A stretch of DNA of 64,000 nucleotides, from the NCBI RefSeq assembly GCF_022815725.1, contig NZ_JALGRF010000009.1:62001-126000 (forward strand). Direction: 5' to 3'. Shown here piece by piece: positions 49,335 to 57,696 of this stretch. The DNA is from Streptomyces sp. APSN-46.1. Its GTDB lineage: Bacteria > Actinomycetota > Actinomycetes > Streptomycetales > Streptomycetaceae. Position 1 is the stretch's first letter. Each line of letters begins with the position of its first letter. The position numbers and the translations under genes are program-made. A model generated the notes under the pieces. That model was not told the origin of the DNA. It worked only from the letters and a program-made list of their open reading frames with translations, and ran no database searches.

Positions 49335-49730
49335 TCAGAAGAACCAGATCCGGTCGTACGCCGACCAGTCGGGTGCTTCGTCCTCCCCCGTGACCATGCG
49401 GACCCCGGGCATCAGACGTGTGGGCGCGCCGGCACCGAACGCCGCGAGGTCCGCCCGCTCGACCCAGACACCGGCGCCGTCCGCGAGGAGCGTCCGCAGC
49501 GAGCGGCGCGGGTCGGCCAGGGGAAGTGCCGCGCCCTGGACGCCCGTCGGGGCGGGCACGGGGTCGGTGTCGAGGGCGTAGCCGGCGGCCGGGCCGCGCA
49601 GCAGGACGTCGAGTCCGCCGCACTGCCGGTGCAGTGCGTGTGCGAAGTAGAGCTCGTCGGAGAACTGCGTCTCGACCGCGCCACGATGGGCTCGTTCCAC
49701 GACGAGCAAGGTTGCGGATGCTGCGGTCAT
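49335..49730 (-). CDS. DsrF/TusC-like small protein of a three-gene sulfur-relay-like set
   Basis: A 131-residue protein from the ATG at 49730, 4 bp after the stop of the DsrE-like gene. The pattern LLVVERAHRGAVETQFSDEL, then a hydrophobic strand GGLDVLLRGPAAGYALD, then RRSLRTLLADGAGVWVERAD and a final strand DRIWFF fits the DsrE/F-like alpha-beta fold, TusC/DsrF branch. The one Cys (HRQCGG) is not at the catalytic position of TusD. In TusBCD-type complexes the C subunit is structural. Together with the next two genes it would make a heterohexamer. I assigned the family by eye, and a profile search would be decisive. Confidence 0.5.
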   Translation of the reverse strand: MTAASATLLVVERAHRGAVETQFSDELYFAHALHRQCGGLDVLLRGPAAGYALDTDPVPAPTGVQGAALPLADPRRSLRTLLADGAGVWVERADLAAFGAGAPTRLMPGVRMVTGEDEAPDWSAYDRIWFF

Positions 49731-49734
49731 GCGC

Positions 49735-50142
49735 TCAGCACACCCCCATGGCGAGTACCTTGTCCGACGCCCGCACGTGCTCCCAGAACTTGCTGGGCGG
49801 ACGCTTGCGGACCTCGGGCAGCTGATCGGGCGCGGCCCGGTCCGCGCAGCAGAACCGGCACACGTACCAGTGCAGGCGATCAGGGTGGGCGGCGAGCAGG
49901 TCACGGATGACGGCGGCCGTCGAGGGGTGCCGCGTACGGAAGTCCGCCGGATCGAGCGGTTTGTCGTCGCCGAGCGCGGCGCTGGTGAGCCGGGTGGCGT
50001 CGCCGCAGGTCCACACCTGCACCCGGGCGCCCTGGTCGAGCAGGGCCCGTGCCAGCCGCAGGGTGCTGGTGACCAGTTCGCCCTGATGGGGGGCGCCGAG
50101 CAGTTTGAGCATGACGTCGCTGGGCGGAACGGTCCACACCAT
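49735..50142 (-). CDS. DsrE/TusD-like small protein with conserved Cys (putative sulfur carrier)
   Basis: A 135-residue protein whose ATG overlaps the previous stop (TGATG). The sequence begins MVWTVPPSDVMLKLLGAPHQ, with a helix TSTLRLARALLDQGARVQVW and then TCGDATRL, matching the DsrE first alpha-beta unit. LHWYVCRFCCADRAA sits where DsrE/TusD families carry the persulfide-forming Cys (C-x-x-x-x-x-RG context). The end has AMGVC, a further Cys. By homology it would accept sulfane sulfur and hand it on. TusD-type proteins normally serve tRNA thiolation or dissimilatory sulfur metabolism, so its presence inside a polyketide cluster is unusual. Confidence 0.6.
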   Translation of the reverse strand: MVWTVPPSDVMLKLLGAPHQGELVTSTLRLARALLDQGARVQVWTCGDATRLTSAALGDDKPLDPADFRTRHPSTAAVIRDLLAAHPDRLHWYVCRFCCADRAAPDQLPEVRKRPPSKFWEHVRASDKVLAMGVC

Positions 50143-50468
50143 CAGTGCCACACCGCCCTCAGGCCGGGCCGGAGCAGCCGCTCGGCGACCTCGTCCATGT
50201 CCACCAGCCGGGCCTCCGGCACCATGTCCGCCTCGGCCACGCCCCGTTGGCGCAGGGAGAAGGCGTCCACCCACAGCGCTCCGCCGCCCCGCAGGTAGCC
50301 TCCGAGGCGGGGGAACGCGTCCGGGAGCGCGCCCAGTACGCCGTCCTGGGTGAGCAGCAGGGCGATGTCACCGCCCTGCCGCGCCAGCCGGTGGGCGTCG
50401 CCCACGAATCGGTCGCCGCTCACGCCGGCCAGCGGGCCACCCGACTCGATCAGCAGATATGCGTCCAT
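50142..50468 (-). CDS. DsrH/TusB-like small protein
   Basis: A 108-residue protein without Cys. It follows the TusB/DsrH layout: an N-terminal strand DAYLLIESGGP, the block GGDIALLLTQDGVLGALPD (the family's LLLxQDGV signature), an alternating strand GGALWVDAFSLRQRGV (DLxxRG-like), VRLVDMDE-type acidic segment and a C-terminal GLRAVWH. In TusBCD the B subunit completes the hexamer. It is the first of the three relay-like genes, 9 bp after the double-hotdog gene, and is coupled by TGATG to the DsrE-like gene. Confidence 0.6.
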   Translation of the reverse strand: MDAYLLIESGGPLAGVSGDRFVGDAHRLARQGGDIALLLTQDGVLGALPDAFPRLGGYLRGGGALWVDAFSLRQRGVAEADMVPEARLVDMDEVAERLLRPGLRAVWH

Positions 50469-50477
50469 GAGCCGGTG

Positions 50478-51488
50478 TCAGCCCGCTGCCGGAGCGCCGT
50501 TGAACGCCTTGAGGACCCGCTCGTCGAAGCTCACCAGGCTCCAGTCCCTGCGGTTCTCGATCAGCGCGTAGCCGTGGGTGATGTGTCCGGTGGCCGTCTG
50601 GACGAGCTGTCCGTCGCGGACCACGTAGCAGTCCATCCGGGAGGTGTAGGTGTGCTCCTTGAAGACCTCCTCGACCGTGTACACGGTGTACAGGTCCTCC
50701 TCCATCAGGGCGTGCTCCAGGACACGCACCGACGAGCGCGGCACAACGGGAATCCACCTCCGGTCGTCCAGGAGCTGCTTGATCGAGATGTCGCGGTCGG
50801 CGAGGAAGAGGTCGACGACCTCCTCCATCTGCCGCAGGTACCCCGACATCTGGATGCGCTCGGTGAAGTGGCAGTACGGGTAGGGGATGCGCCACTTCCA
50901 CCCGAAGGCGTTCTCGCCCGCGGTCAGCTGGTCGAGCACCGGGTCGCCGCCGCTGGTGCCCCGTCCGGCGGAGAGGCTGGTGTTCTCCTCCGGTGCGGGG
51001 GCCGTTCGCACGGCTCCGGCACCGGCGGGGGTGCGGGCCGTGTAGCGGGCGAGGTCGGCGTTCGGCTCGGCGGCCGCGTCGAGGTAGTCGTCGGGCACCA
51101 GGAGGACACGCACCTTGGCCGTGGCGGCACGGACGCGTTCACCGTCACGCTCGACGGTGAGGACGACACGGAAGCGGAGGGTCGTGTCGCCGTCGGCGGT
51201 CGTCGGGAAGACCTCGGCGTCCACGAGGTCGTCCATGTGGAGCGCGTGCCCGATCCGCGTGTCCAGCTCGACGAAGTCGAGCCCGAGGCCGAACTCCTCG
51301 AACAGGGCGCGGGCGGGCAGTCCCACGGTGCGGAAGTGGTCGAGCACGGCCTCTTCCACCAGGTAGTTGACGTGCTTGAAGCCGATCCAGGTGCAGATGT
51401 TGGACCCCTCGTAGCGAGGGCGCAGCGCGACGGTGGTGTCCTCGGCCAGGAGCCGCTTCACGCGGTCCGACAGCGTGTTCAAGGTCAT
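50478..51488 (-). CDS. Double-hotdog thioesterase/dehydratase-like protein
   Basis: A 336-residue protein from the ATG at 51488. The N-terminal half (GSNICTWIGFKHVNYLVEEA, ALHMDDLVDAEVF) has the 4HBT thioesterase layout with an Asn-Tyr helix. The C-terminal half (FTERIQMSGYLRQMEEVVDL, RWIPVVPRSSVRVLEHALME) repeats the hotdog pattern. A low-complexity linker (residues 185-215) separates them. No clear Asp/Glu nucleophile of a known thioesterase subgroup stands out. It could hydrolyse the finished chain from ACP, edit stalled chains, or dehydrate. A 37-bp gap before it contains a ribosome-binding-like GGAGCACCTTCC on the minus strand. Confidence 0.65.
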   Translation of the reverse strand: MTLNTLSDRVKRLLAEDTTVALRPRYEGSNICTWIGFKHVNYLVEEAVLDHFRTVGLPARALFEEFGLGLDFVELDTRIGHALHMDDLVDAEVFPTTADGDTTLRFRVVLTVERDGERVRAATAKVRVLLVPDDYLDAAAEPNADLARYTARTPAGAGAVRTAPAPEENTSLSAGRGTSGGDPVLDQLTAGENAFGWKWRIPYPYCHFTERIQMSGYLRQMEEVVDLFLADRDISIKQLLDDRRWIPVVPRSSVRVLEHALMEEDLYTVYTVEEVFKEHTYTSRMDCYVVRDGQLVQTATGHITHGYALIENRRDWSLVSFDERVLKAFNGAPAAG

Positions 51489-51525
51489 GGAAGGTGCTCC
51501 GTTCAGTCGGGGTGACCGCGCTCGC

Positions 51526-52359
51526 TCAGGCATCGAGGGCGCGTACGAAGGTGTTGACGAGGTCGGCGAAGAGCGCGGGCGAGGTCACCATGGGGAAGTG
51601 CTCGCTGCCCGGCAGGAGGTGCACGGACGCGTCCGGCACCGCCTTGGCGAACGCCTCGGCGTCGGCGGGGTGGGCGACGCGGTCCTCGTCACCGCAGACG
51701 ACCAGGAAGGGCATCCGCAGCCGTTCGGTGCGTACGTACGGCATGCGCAGGTACGTCCCGAAGAAGTGGATCCAGCCGTAGGGCCCCATGTAGTCGCGCA
51801 CCTTGAGGGCGATGTCCCGCTCGTGCCGCGCGGGGAGCTTCCGGCTCATGCTCGCGCGCATGCCGTCGGTCAGGATGCGGACGAAATTGTTGAGGTAGTA
51901 CTCGATCGACTGCCAGTCGAAGTCGTGTGTCTCGGCGCGGTAGAGCGGCGATACGAGGACGACTCCGCGCGGGCCGCGGGTGTCCGCCGCATCGGTGCCA
52001 CCGTCACGGTCGCCGCGTCGGTCCAGCCAGCTCAGCACCGTGCTGGTGCCGAACGAGTGGGCGACCAGGACGTCCGGGCCATCGGGCACGAGGGCCACGG
52101 CCTCCTCGACCCAGTCCTCCACGGGGCGCGAGGTCCAGCCGGCGACTCCGGTGCCGCGCCACGGAAGTTCCGCGGCCCACAGCTCGCAGCGCTCGTCGGC
52201 CAGGGCGACGTACGGGTCCCAGACAGCGCCACTGCTGCACAGCCCGTGCAGCAGCAGCACCCGCCGGGGGTGTGGCACGGTGGCCTCGCGCACGAGGCGT
52301 ACGGTGACGGGCCGTTCGGCGGGCGGGGCGGTGCCCCGCACCTCCTGGTCGGTCGTCAT
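51526..52359 (-). CDS. Alpha/beta-hydrolase (type II thioesterase or esterase-like)
   Basis: A 277-residue protein whose ATG overlaps the preceding KS-like stop (ATGA). The fold is clear: oxyanion strand VLLLHGLCSSGAVWDPYVAL, nucleophile elbow DVLVAHSFGTSTVLSWL (Ser), acid FLVVCGDEDRVAHPADAEAF, and His in LLPGSEHFPMV. A cap region lies between residues 140 and 210 (FDWQSIEYYLNNFVRILTDG). The triad is complete, so it should be active, perhaps for chain release or lactone/ester formation in the pathway. The substrate is unknown. Confidence 0.85.
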   Translation of the reverse strand: MTTDQEVRGTAPPAERPVTVRLVREATVPHPRRVLLLHGLCSSGAVWDPYVALADERCELWAAELPWRGTGVAGWTSRPVEDWVEEAVALVPDGPDVLVAHSFGTSTVLSWLDRRGDRDGGTDAADTRGPRGVVLVSPLYRAETHDFDWQSIEYYLNNFVRILTDGMRASMSRKLPARHERDIALKVRDYMGPYGWIHFFGTYLRMPYVRTERLRMPFLVVCGDEDRVAHPADAEAFAKAVPDASVHLLPGSEHFPMVTSPALFADLVNTFVRALDA

Positions 52360-53360
52360 GAGCGCGTCCCGGCCGCCGGTCGCAGGGCCAGCGCGGCCAC
52401 CGCGTCGGCGCCGTCGCCGCCCGTGGTGATCAGGGCCGGCGCGGTGCCGCCCGAGGTGAACCAGCCGATGGCCGCCGCGCACTGGAGCACGCCGAGCGCA
52501 CCGGATGAGTGGCCGTGGACGTCGCTGAAGGCGTACCGCGGCGCACCGGCGAGGCCGGATCCCGACGGCCGGCCCGCCGCGGCGGCGGCCGGGTCCTCGG
52601 CGAACCAGACGCCCCAGGGGTCGGTGGTGGCCTGCCCCATGTCAGCGAGGCAGGCGGCCAGGTCCGCCTCGCGGGCGTAATCGCCGATCTCCGCGAGGGG
52701 CCGTACGCCGCGGGCCGCGGCGTGTGTCGCGTCCTCCAGGAGCAGGGCCACGGCCCCGTCGAAGAGTTCGTCCTGCGGGATTCCGGTGAGCTGTGACACG
52801 ACGGGGTTGCGCGGCTCGACGCCCACCACCAGGGCGCGGGAGCAGCGCCCCGCACCGATGAGGGCAGCACCCCAGTGCACGGCGTCGAGCCCGGAGGTGG
52901 GGCCGTTGCAGAGCATCAGGTTGGGCCCTCGCAGCGCGAACCGCGTGGCCACCGCGGAAGCGACCACGTTGCTCGACGCGTTGGGCAGCGACATCGGGCT
53001 GATGACGTCGGTACTCGCTCCGGCGATGGCGGCGGACGTCTCGCAGACGGTGTCGAGATTGCCGAGGTTCGAGCTGGCGACGACCGCGACGCCGGCGCCG
53101 TCGACGGTCAGCGTGCCAGGGTCGGCGCGCTGGGCGTCGTCGGGTATGAGCCCGGCGTCGGCGAGTGCGTCACGGGCGGCGGCGAGGGCGAGTTGGGTCG
53201 CACGGTCGCTGTAGCGCAGGCCGCGGTGGCCGATGCGGGCGCCGGGTTCGACGGGGGCGGCCGCGCGAGGGTCACCGGCGCGCAGCAGCTCGGCCACGGT
53301 GGAGACGCCGGCCAGGGCGAGTCCCACTCCGGTGACGCGGGAGGCGGAACGGGTGGGCAT
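52356..53360 (-). CDS. Ketosynthase-like protein with degenerate active site
   Basis: A 334-residue thiolase-fold protein, starting at an ATG that overlaps the upstream KS stop (TGATG). The nucleophile elbow reads GPNLMLCNGPTSGLDAVHWG, placing Pro where KS enzymes have the reactive Cys; the nearby Cys is displaced by three residues. The C-terminal SDVHGHSSGALGVLQCAAAI keeps a GHxxGA-like motif. The first-His HGTGT motif is not seen, and about 60 residues are missing relative to a KS. It is likely a CLF-like or structural partner. It sits directly beside the two intact KS genes, so a KS/CLF assignment by position is tempting but unproven. Confidence 0.8.
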   Translation of the reverse strand: MPTRSASRVTGVGLALAGVSTVAELLRAGDPRAAAPVEPGARIGHRGLRYSDRATQLALAAARDALADAGLIPDDAQRADPGTLTVDGAGVAVVASSNLGNLDTVCETSAAIAGASTDVISPMSLPNASSNVVASAVATRFALRGPNLMLCNGPTSGLDAVHWGAALIGAGRCSRALVVGVEPRNPVVSQLTGIPQDELFDGAVALLLEDATHAAARGVRPLAEIGDYAREADLAACLADMGQATTDPWGVWFAEDPAAAAAGRPSGSGLAGAPRYAFSDVHGHSSGALGVLQCAAAIGWFTSGGTAPALITTGGDGADAVAALALRPAAGTRS

Positions 53361-54529
53361 CAGGACGTCCCTTCCAGTACGGCGACGGCGTTGACCCCGC
53401 CGAATCCGAACGCGTTGATCTGCGCGACCCGCGGCGCCGGGGTGACAGGGGGCTGCGGGGCGCCCGCACGGACGACGCGGAACTCCTCGGCGCCGGCGAT
53501 GGGCGTGTCCAGGCCGAGGGTGGGCGGGATTCTGCCCGTCGAGAGGGAACGGGTGGCGACGATCAGGCTCAGCAGGCCGGAGCCTCCCGAGGTATGACCG
53601 GTCATGGACTTCAGCGCGGCCATCAGCGGACGGGAGACGTGCGGTCCGAACACTTCCCCGATGGCCGCGGTCTCCGCCTCGTCGTTGAGCGTGGTCCCGG
53701 TGCCGTGCAGGAGCATCAGGTCGATGTCGCCGGGCTTCACCCCGGACCGTTCGTGCGCGGCGCGCATGGCCTCGGCGATGCCCCGCGGGTCGGGGGCGGT
53801 GGGGTGTCCGGCGTCGCAGTTCATGGCGGTTCCGCGCAGCAGCCCGCGGGCGCGGCCCGCAGCGCCGTTGCCCGCCCTGGTCAGGACCACGGCGGCGGCG
53901 CCGTCGCCCATGAGAGTGCCCCGGCGCGCCTGGTCGAAGGGGCGCACCCGGTCGGGAACCGTCATCTGGACCCGGTCGAGCAGGCCGAACATGCTGGCCG
54001 TCACGGTGTCGACACCCGCGACGACCACGGTGTCCGCGTCATCCGCGGCGAGCATGTCTTCCGCCATGGCCAGGGTGTGCAGCGAGGCGGAACAGGCGTT
54101 GGAGAGGGTGTACGTACGGGTGGCGCCGAACCGCTCCCGCAGAGCCGTGCCGAAGTGCAGCCGTTCGGTGTCGAACTCCGCCCCCTCGTGCCAGCTCAGT
54201 TCGGCCGACCGCAGTTCGCGCAGCCCGGTGCCGACGAGGACGGGCGTGCGCCCGAGGTCGTCGCTCAGCCCGGCATCGGCGAGGGCCTCCTCGACGGAGC
54301 GCAGCAGCCAGGAGGTGGCGCGCAGCGGCACGTCCGCACCGGACGCACGGTCGTCGATCTCGTAGGCGTGATCGGCGCGGAAGCGCTCGCTGTCGAAGGC
54401 GCGCAGAGGGGCCCGCCCGCTGCGGCCCGCGCAGAGCGCGTCGAAGATCTCGTCGACACCGCTCCCCACACTCGCCACGGCTCCGGTTCCGGCGATCAGC
54501 GTGCCGCCACGTCCGTCGGTACGCGTCAT
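53360..54529 (-). CDS. Beta-ketoacyl-ACP synthase (second intact KS)
   Basis: A 389-residue KS with all catalytic residues: Cys in TYTLSNACSASLHTLAMAED, first His in IDLMLLHGTGTTLNDEAETA, and second His in LKSMTGHTSGGSGLLSLIVA. Other KS blocks include RPFDQARRGTLMGDGAAAVV. It is somewhat divergent from the neighbouring KS (NACSAS rather than TACAAG). The start overlaps the upstream KS stop by 4 bp. Either it forms a heterodimer with the FabF-like KS, or it acts at a different stage such as priming. The C-terminus ends INAFGFGGVNAVAVLEG, normal for the family. Confidence 0.92.
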   Translation of the reverse strand: MTRTDGRGGTLIAGTGAVASVGSGVDEIFDALCAGRSGRAPLRAFDSERFRADHAYEIDDRASGADVPLRATSWLLRSVEEALADAGLSDDLGRTPVLVGTGLRELRSAELSWHEGAEFDTERLHFGTALRERFGATRTYTLSNACSASLHTLAMAEDMLAADDADTVVVAGVDTVTASMFGLLDRVQMTVPDRVRPFDQARRGTLMGDGAAAVVLTRAGNGAAGRARGLLRGTAMNCDAGHPTAPDPRGIAEAMRAAHERSGVKPGDIDLMLLHGTGTTLNDEAETAAIGEVFGPHVSRPLMAALKSMTGHTSGGSGLLSLIVATRSLSTGRIPPTLGLDTPIAGAEEFRVVRAGAPQPPVTPAPRVAQINAFGFGGVNAVAVLEGTS

Positions 54530-55761
54530 CGCCGCTCTCCCGTGTACTCGCCGTAGATGACCACGGCGTTGTTGCCGCCGAACGCGAGGCCGTTGTTCTG
54601 CACCACGCGGGGCCGTGCCTCGACGGCCTCGTTCGGCACGCAATCGAGCCCGCATTCCGGGTCGGTCTCCACGTGGTTGATGGTGGGCGGAATGAAGCCC
54701 TCGGTGATGGCGAGCACACAGCCGATGGAGGCGAGCGCGCTGGCCGCGCCCATGGTGTGGCCGAGCATGGACTTCATGGAGATGGTCGGCGGGGCGGTGT
54801 CCGCGCCGTAGACCCGCTTCACCGCGGCGGCCTCGGTCACGTCGTTCGCCCTGGTGCCCGTGCCGTGTGCCGAGATGAAGTCGACCTCGTCCGGCGTGAC
54901 CCCGGCATTGTCGAGGGCGAGCCGCATGCAGTTCGCGATGCTGTCCTCGTCGGGGGCGACCTGGTGGTGGGCGTCGCAGTTGAGGCCGAAGCCGAGGACC
55001 TCGGCATAGATGTGGGCGCCGCGGGCCAGGGCGGAGTCGAGGCTTTCCAGGACGAGCATGCCGGCGCCCTCGCCGGTGAGGATGCCCTTGCGGTCCTTGT
55101 CGAAGGGCTGGCAGCGCTCGGGCGCGATGGTCCCGATGCGGTAGAAGCCGGTGAAGGTCTTGCGGCACATGGCGTCGGCGCCGCCGCACAGGGCGATGTC
55201 CACGTCACCGGACCTGATGGCGTCGAAGCCGTAGCCGATGGCGTAGTTGCCCGCCGCGCAGGCGGTGGGCAGGGTGACCGCCTCGACCCTGCTCAGGCCG
55301 AACTCGTAGGCCACCGCGGCCGAGAGCCGGCCGGCGGGGATGCGGGCGGCGAGTTGGGGGGCCATGCCCGCGGCGCCCTCGCGCAGTTCGGTCTCGACGA
55401 GTGTGTCGAGATCGCGGGCCTCGCCGTCGGTGGTTCCGACGGCGACCAGCACGTCATGCTCCCCCAACTCCTCCAGTGTCAGCCCGGAGTCCTCGACAGC
55501 CATGCGGCTGGCCGACACCGAGAACTGGCTGGCTCTGCCGAGGGTGTCCAGGTCGGTGTCCTGGATCCACTCCTCGGGTGCGAAGCCGACGACCTCGCAC
55601 CCCATGGCATGCGCGAAACCAGCGGTGTCGAATGCGCTGATGGGTTTCACCGCGCTGTGTCCTGAACGCAGTCCGGTCAGGAACTCCGCTCTGCCCACAC
55701 CGATACTGGAGACGACTCCCGTACCGGTGATGACCACGCGTTTGATCGTGGAGTCACCCAT
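54526..55761 (-). CDS. Beta-ketoacyl-ACP synthase, FabF-like (main elongating KS)
   Basis: A 411-residue KS of normal FabF length. VVITGTGVVSSIGVGRAEFL opens the fold. The reactive Cys is in VEAVTLPTACAAGNYAIGYG, the first His in VDFISAHGTGTRANDVTEAA, and the second His in SMKSMLGHTMGAASALASIG. It ends NNGLAFGGNNAVVIYGEYTG. It is directly downstream of an ACP gene (42 bp) and overlaps the second KS, a typical type II PKS arrangement. It should catalyse decarboxylative Claisen condensation with malonyl-ACP. Which of the following proteins partners it as CLF is unclear. Confidence 0.94.
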   Translation of the reverse strand: MGDSTIKRVVITGTGVVSSIGVGRAEFLTGLRSGHSAVKPISAFDTAGFAHAMGCEVVGFAPEEWIQDTDLDTLGRASQFSVSASRMAVEDSGLTLEELGEHDVLVAVGTTDGEARDLDTLVETELREGAAGMAPQLAARIPAGRLSAAVAYEFGLSRVEAVTLPTACAAGNYAIGYGFDAIRSGDVDIALCGGADAMCRKTFTGFYRIGTIAPERCQPFDKDRKGILTGEGAGMLVLESLDSALARGAHIYAEVLGFGLNCDAHHQVAPDEDSIANCMRLALDNAGVTPDEVDFISAHGTGTRANDVTEAAAVKRVYGADTAPPTISMKSMLGHTMGAASALASIGCVLAITEGFIPPTINHVETDPECGLDCVPNEAVEARPRVVQNNGLAFGGNNAVVIYGEYTGERR

Positions 55762-55803
55762 GGCTGTCCTGCCTCTCCGGTGATGAACACCTGCTCCGTG
55801 GAC

Positions 55804-56055
55804 CTACTTGGCTGCCGCTTCTTCGACGACCGCGTACACCCCTTCGAGGTTCACCATCCGGGCGAGCTCCGCCTGTTCGATCACGATGCCGAACTTCTTC
55901 TCCAACGCGGCGAGCAGCTCGATGGAGCGCAGCGAGTCGGCGTCGTACTCCTCCTTGAAGAGGCTGGCTTCCTTGATCTCTTCGAGGTCGATCTCAAGGA
56001 CGTCACAGACGATTTCCTTGATCTCCGCGCGCTGGTTCTGGACTGAAGTGCTCAT
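55804..56055 (-). CDS. Acyl carrier protein (first ACP of the cluster)
   Basis: An 83-residue ACP from the ATG at 56055, with AAGGAG five bases upstream. The phosphopantetheine Ser is in EEYDADSLRSIELLAALEKK, flanked by acidic helices. It precedes the two KS genes and is the natural elongation ACP, with malonyl delivered by the acyltransferase encoded at the cluster's 5' end. The two ACPs differ in helix II, so they probably serve different partners. Confidence 0.94.
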   Translation of the reverse strand: MSTSVQNQRAEIKEIVCDVLEIDLEEIKEASLFKEEYDADSLRSIELLAALEKKFGIVIEQAELARMVNLEGVYAVVEEAAAK

Positions 56056-56123
56056 GACGCTCCTTGAGGTTGGGCGGGATATTTCATGTGGCGCTCTCGG
56101 CGAGCGGTACGGGGGCTGGTGCC

Positions 56124-57602
56124 TCAGCGAGGCACGCGCACAGGGAAGTCGAAGTCCTTGAACAGGGGGGTCTCTCCGCGCTGCGGCCCCCGCATCCGGA
56201 GGGCGTAGCTGACGAGGGCGTGGTTCAGCATGTAGAGCCGGTGCTCCTCGCGGCCGCCCTCGGAGAGCCGGTCGATGACCCAGGCGATGGGGGTGGCACC
56301 GTCGTAGGCGTCCCTGGGCTCGAACAGGAGGTGGGAGGAGCCCACCTCTGCCAGCACGTTGAGCGTGTAGGCGAACGGGTAGGGACGGTTGATCCGGTCG
56401 TCGTCCGTGCGGCTCAGGTCGGGGAAGCTGTCCACGATCCGGTCGAGGGTCTCGCCGCTGATCAGGTCCATGCGGCCGGTGAGCATGGCGGTCTGGATGA
56501 TGTAGGCGTAGGAGATCCCGTTGAGGAAGTAGTTCGCTCCGGGATCGATGTCCGTCCACTGGCCGACGACGTCCTCGACGAGCGCCTTCAACTCCGGTGC
56601 GTCAGCGTCAAGTTGGCCGAGGTTGTGCAGGGCGATGAGGTAGTAGAGGCCCATGTGGGTGCGCTCGACCGGCGTGATGCGGCCCAGCAGCTCCTTCGCC
56701 TCTGTCAGGCGGTCCCGGCCGTGGGTCAGGTATTCCTGGGGCCGGCCGCTCATGGCGATGGCGTTCAGCGTGGTCAGGAGCGGATAGATCTTCGTGAAGC
56801 TCTCCGACATGGGCTGCGGGAACGCCGGGGGGGTGTCCAGCTCATCCGCGCGGTCGAGGTAGTCGAGGAGTTCCTTGAGGTGGTCCCGGCCCTCGCCGTG
56901 GATGAAGCGCTCGTACCCGAGCAGCGAGATCACCGAGAGGAGCGTGGCGCCGCCGCGCCCACGGAAGAACGGTGCCGGGATCTTCTCCAGCAGGCCGAGC
57001 GCTTCGCGGATGTGGTTGCGCCGCCCTGCCACGAGCCGGTCCTTGAGGCCCAGCTGTCCGAGGGCGAGGAAGACCGCGGTGCAGGCGGACAGCTTCTCGT
57101 AGTGGCCGTGCCGTCCGGCGTTCTCGTCCTTGATCTGGTCCGGCTCGATCGTGTCGACGACGGCCAGCATCTCGGCGGGGAAGTCCGTCTCGGCGTTGAC
57201 CAGCAAGGACCTGTGCAGGCCCAGCTTGGCGAAGGCGTCCATCAGGATGCAGCCGGCCATGAGCCGGAAGTACGGGTTCTCCTCGGCCCGGACGGCGTCC
57301 AGGATCGGGCGGACGTCCTGTTCGACGACAGGGCGGCGCACGGTGCCGGGGTCCACGACGTCGAGCACGAAGTCGGCGAGCAGCCGGGAGAACCGGGTGT
57401 AGGCGTTGCTCTCGACCCCCTTCGCGGCGAGCAGATCGAAGGTGTGGCGGATCCGCGCGGCGCCCTCGGGGTCGTACGCGATGGGGTACTGGCCCAGGCC
57501 GATGCCGCGCACCATGCGACTCCACGGGGTGGCGATGACGCGGGTCTCGTTGGACAGGTGGCGCAGGCCGTCCACCGGAACCGGGAACGAAGCGGATGTC
57601 AT
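56124..57602 (-). CDS. Unrecognised 492-residue cluster protein
   Basis: A 492-residue soluble protein from the ATG at 57602, preceded by AGAAGG. It is almost entirely helical by composition, with repeated hairpin-like segments (RPILDAVRAEENPYFRLMAG, HGHYEKLSACTAVFLALGQL, RTHMGLYYLIALHNLGQLDA, YFLNGISYAYIIQTAMLTGR), which suggests an alpha-alpha toroid or helical-repeat fold. Conserved-looking motifs include TPWSRMVRGIGLGQYPIAYD near the N-terminus and DRINRPYPFAYTLNVLAEVG. I do not recognise the family; no nucleotide, metal or thioester motif is evident. It sits between the AT-kinase fusion and the first ACP, with 68 bp to the latter, so it is likely required for the pathway's early steps, as enzyme or scaffold. 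Confidence 0.75.
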   Translation of the reverse strand: MTSASFPVPVDGLRHLSNETRVIATPWSRMVRGIGLGQYPIAYDPEGAARIRHTFDLLAAKGVESNAYTRFSRLLADFVLDVVDPGTVRRPVVEQDVRPILDAVRAEENPYFRLMAGCILMDAFAKLGLHRSLLVNAETDFPAEMLAVVDTIEPDQIKDENAGRHGHYEKLSACTAVFLALGQLGLKDRLVAGRRNHIREALGLLEKIPAPFFRGRGGATLLSVISLLGYERFIHGEGRDHLKELLDYLDRADELDTPPAFPQPMSESFTKIYPLLTTLNAIAMSGRPQEYLTHGRDRLTEAKELLGRITPVERTHMGLYYLIALHNLGQLDADAPELKALVEDVVGQWTDIDPGANYFLNGISYAYIIQTAMLTGRMDLISGETLDRIVDSFPDLSRTDDDRINRPYPFAYTLNVLAEVGSSHLLFEPRDAYDGATPIAWVIDRLSEGGREEHRLYMLNHALVSYALRMRGPQRGETPLFKDFDFPVRVPR

Positions 57603-57696
57603 GCGAAGAGCCTTCTGTAGTGCGGGCGTTCGTGAGGGCGACGCCCCGGGCAGGCGGCAGCCGCGACTGCCCGGGGGCCGAGGATGCGCGGGGTGG

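Noticed and set aside
49335..50468. The three small proteins as ACPs or cyclases
   Set aside because: They lack a DSL phosphopantetheine motif and polyketide-cyclase signatures, and their alpha-beta pattern fits the DsrE superfamily better.
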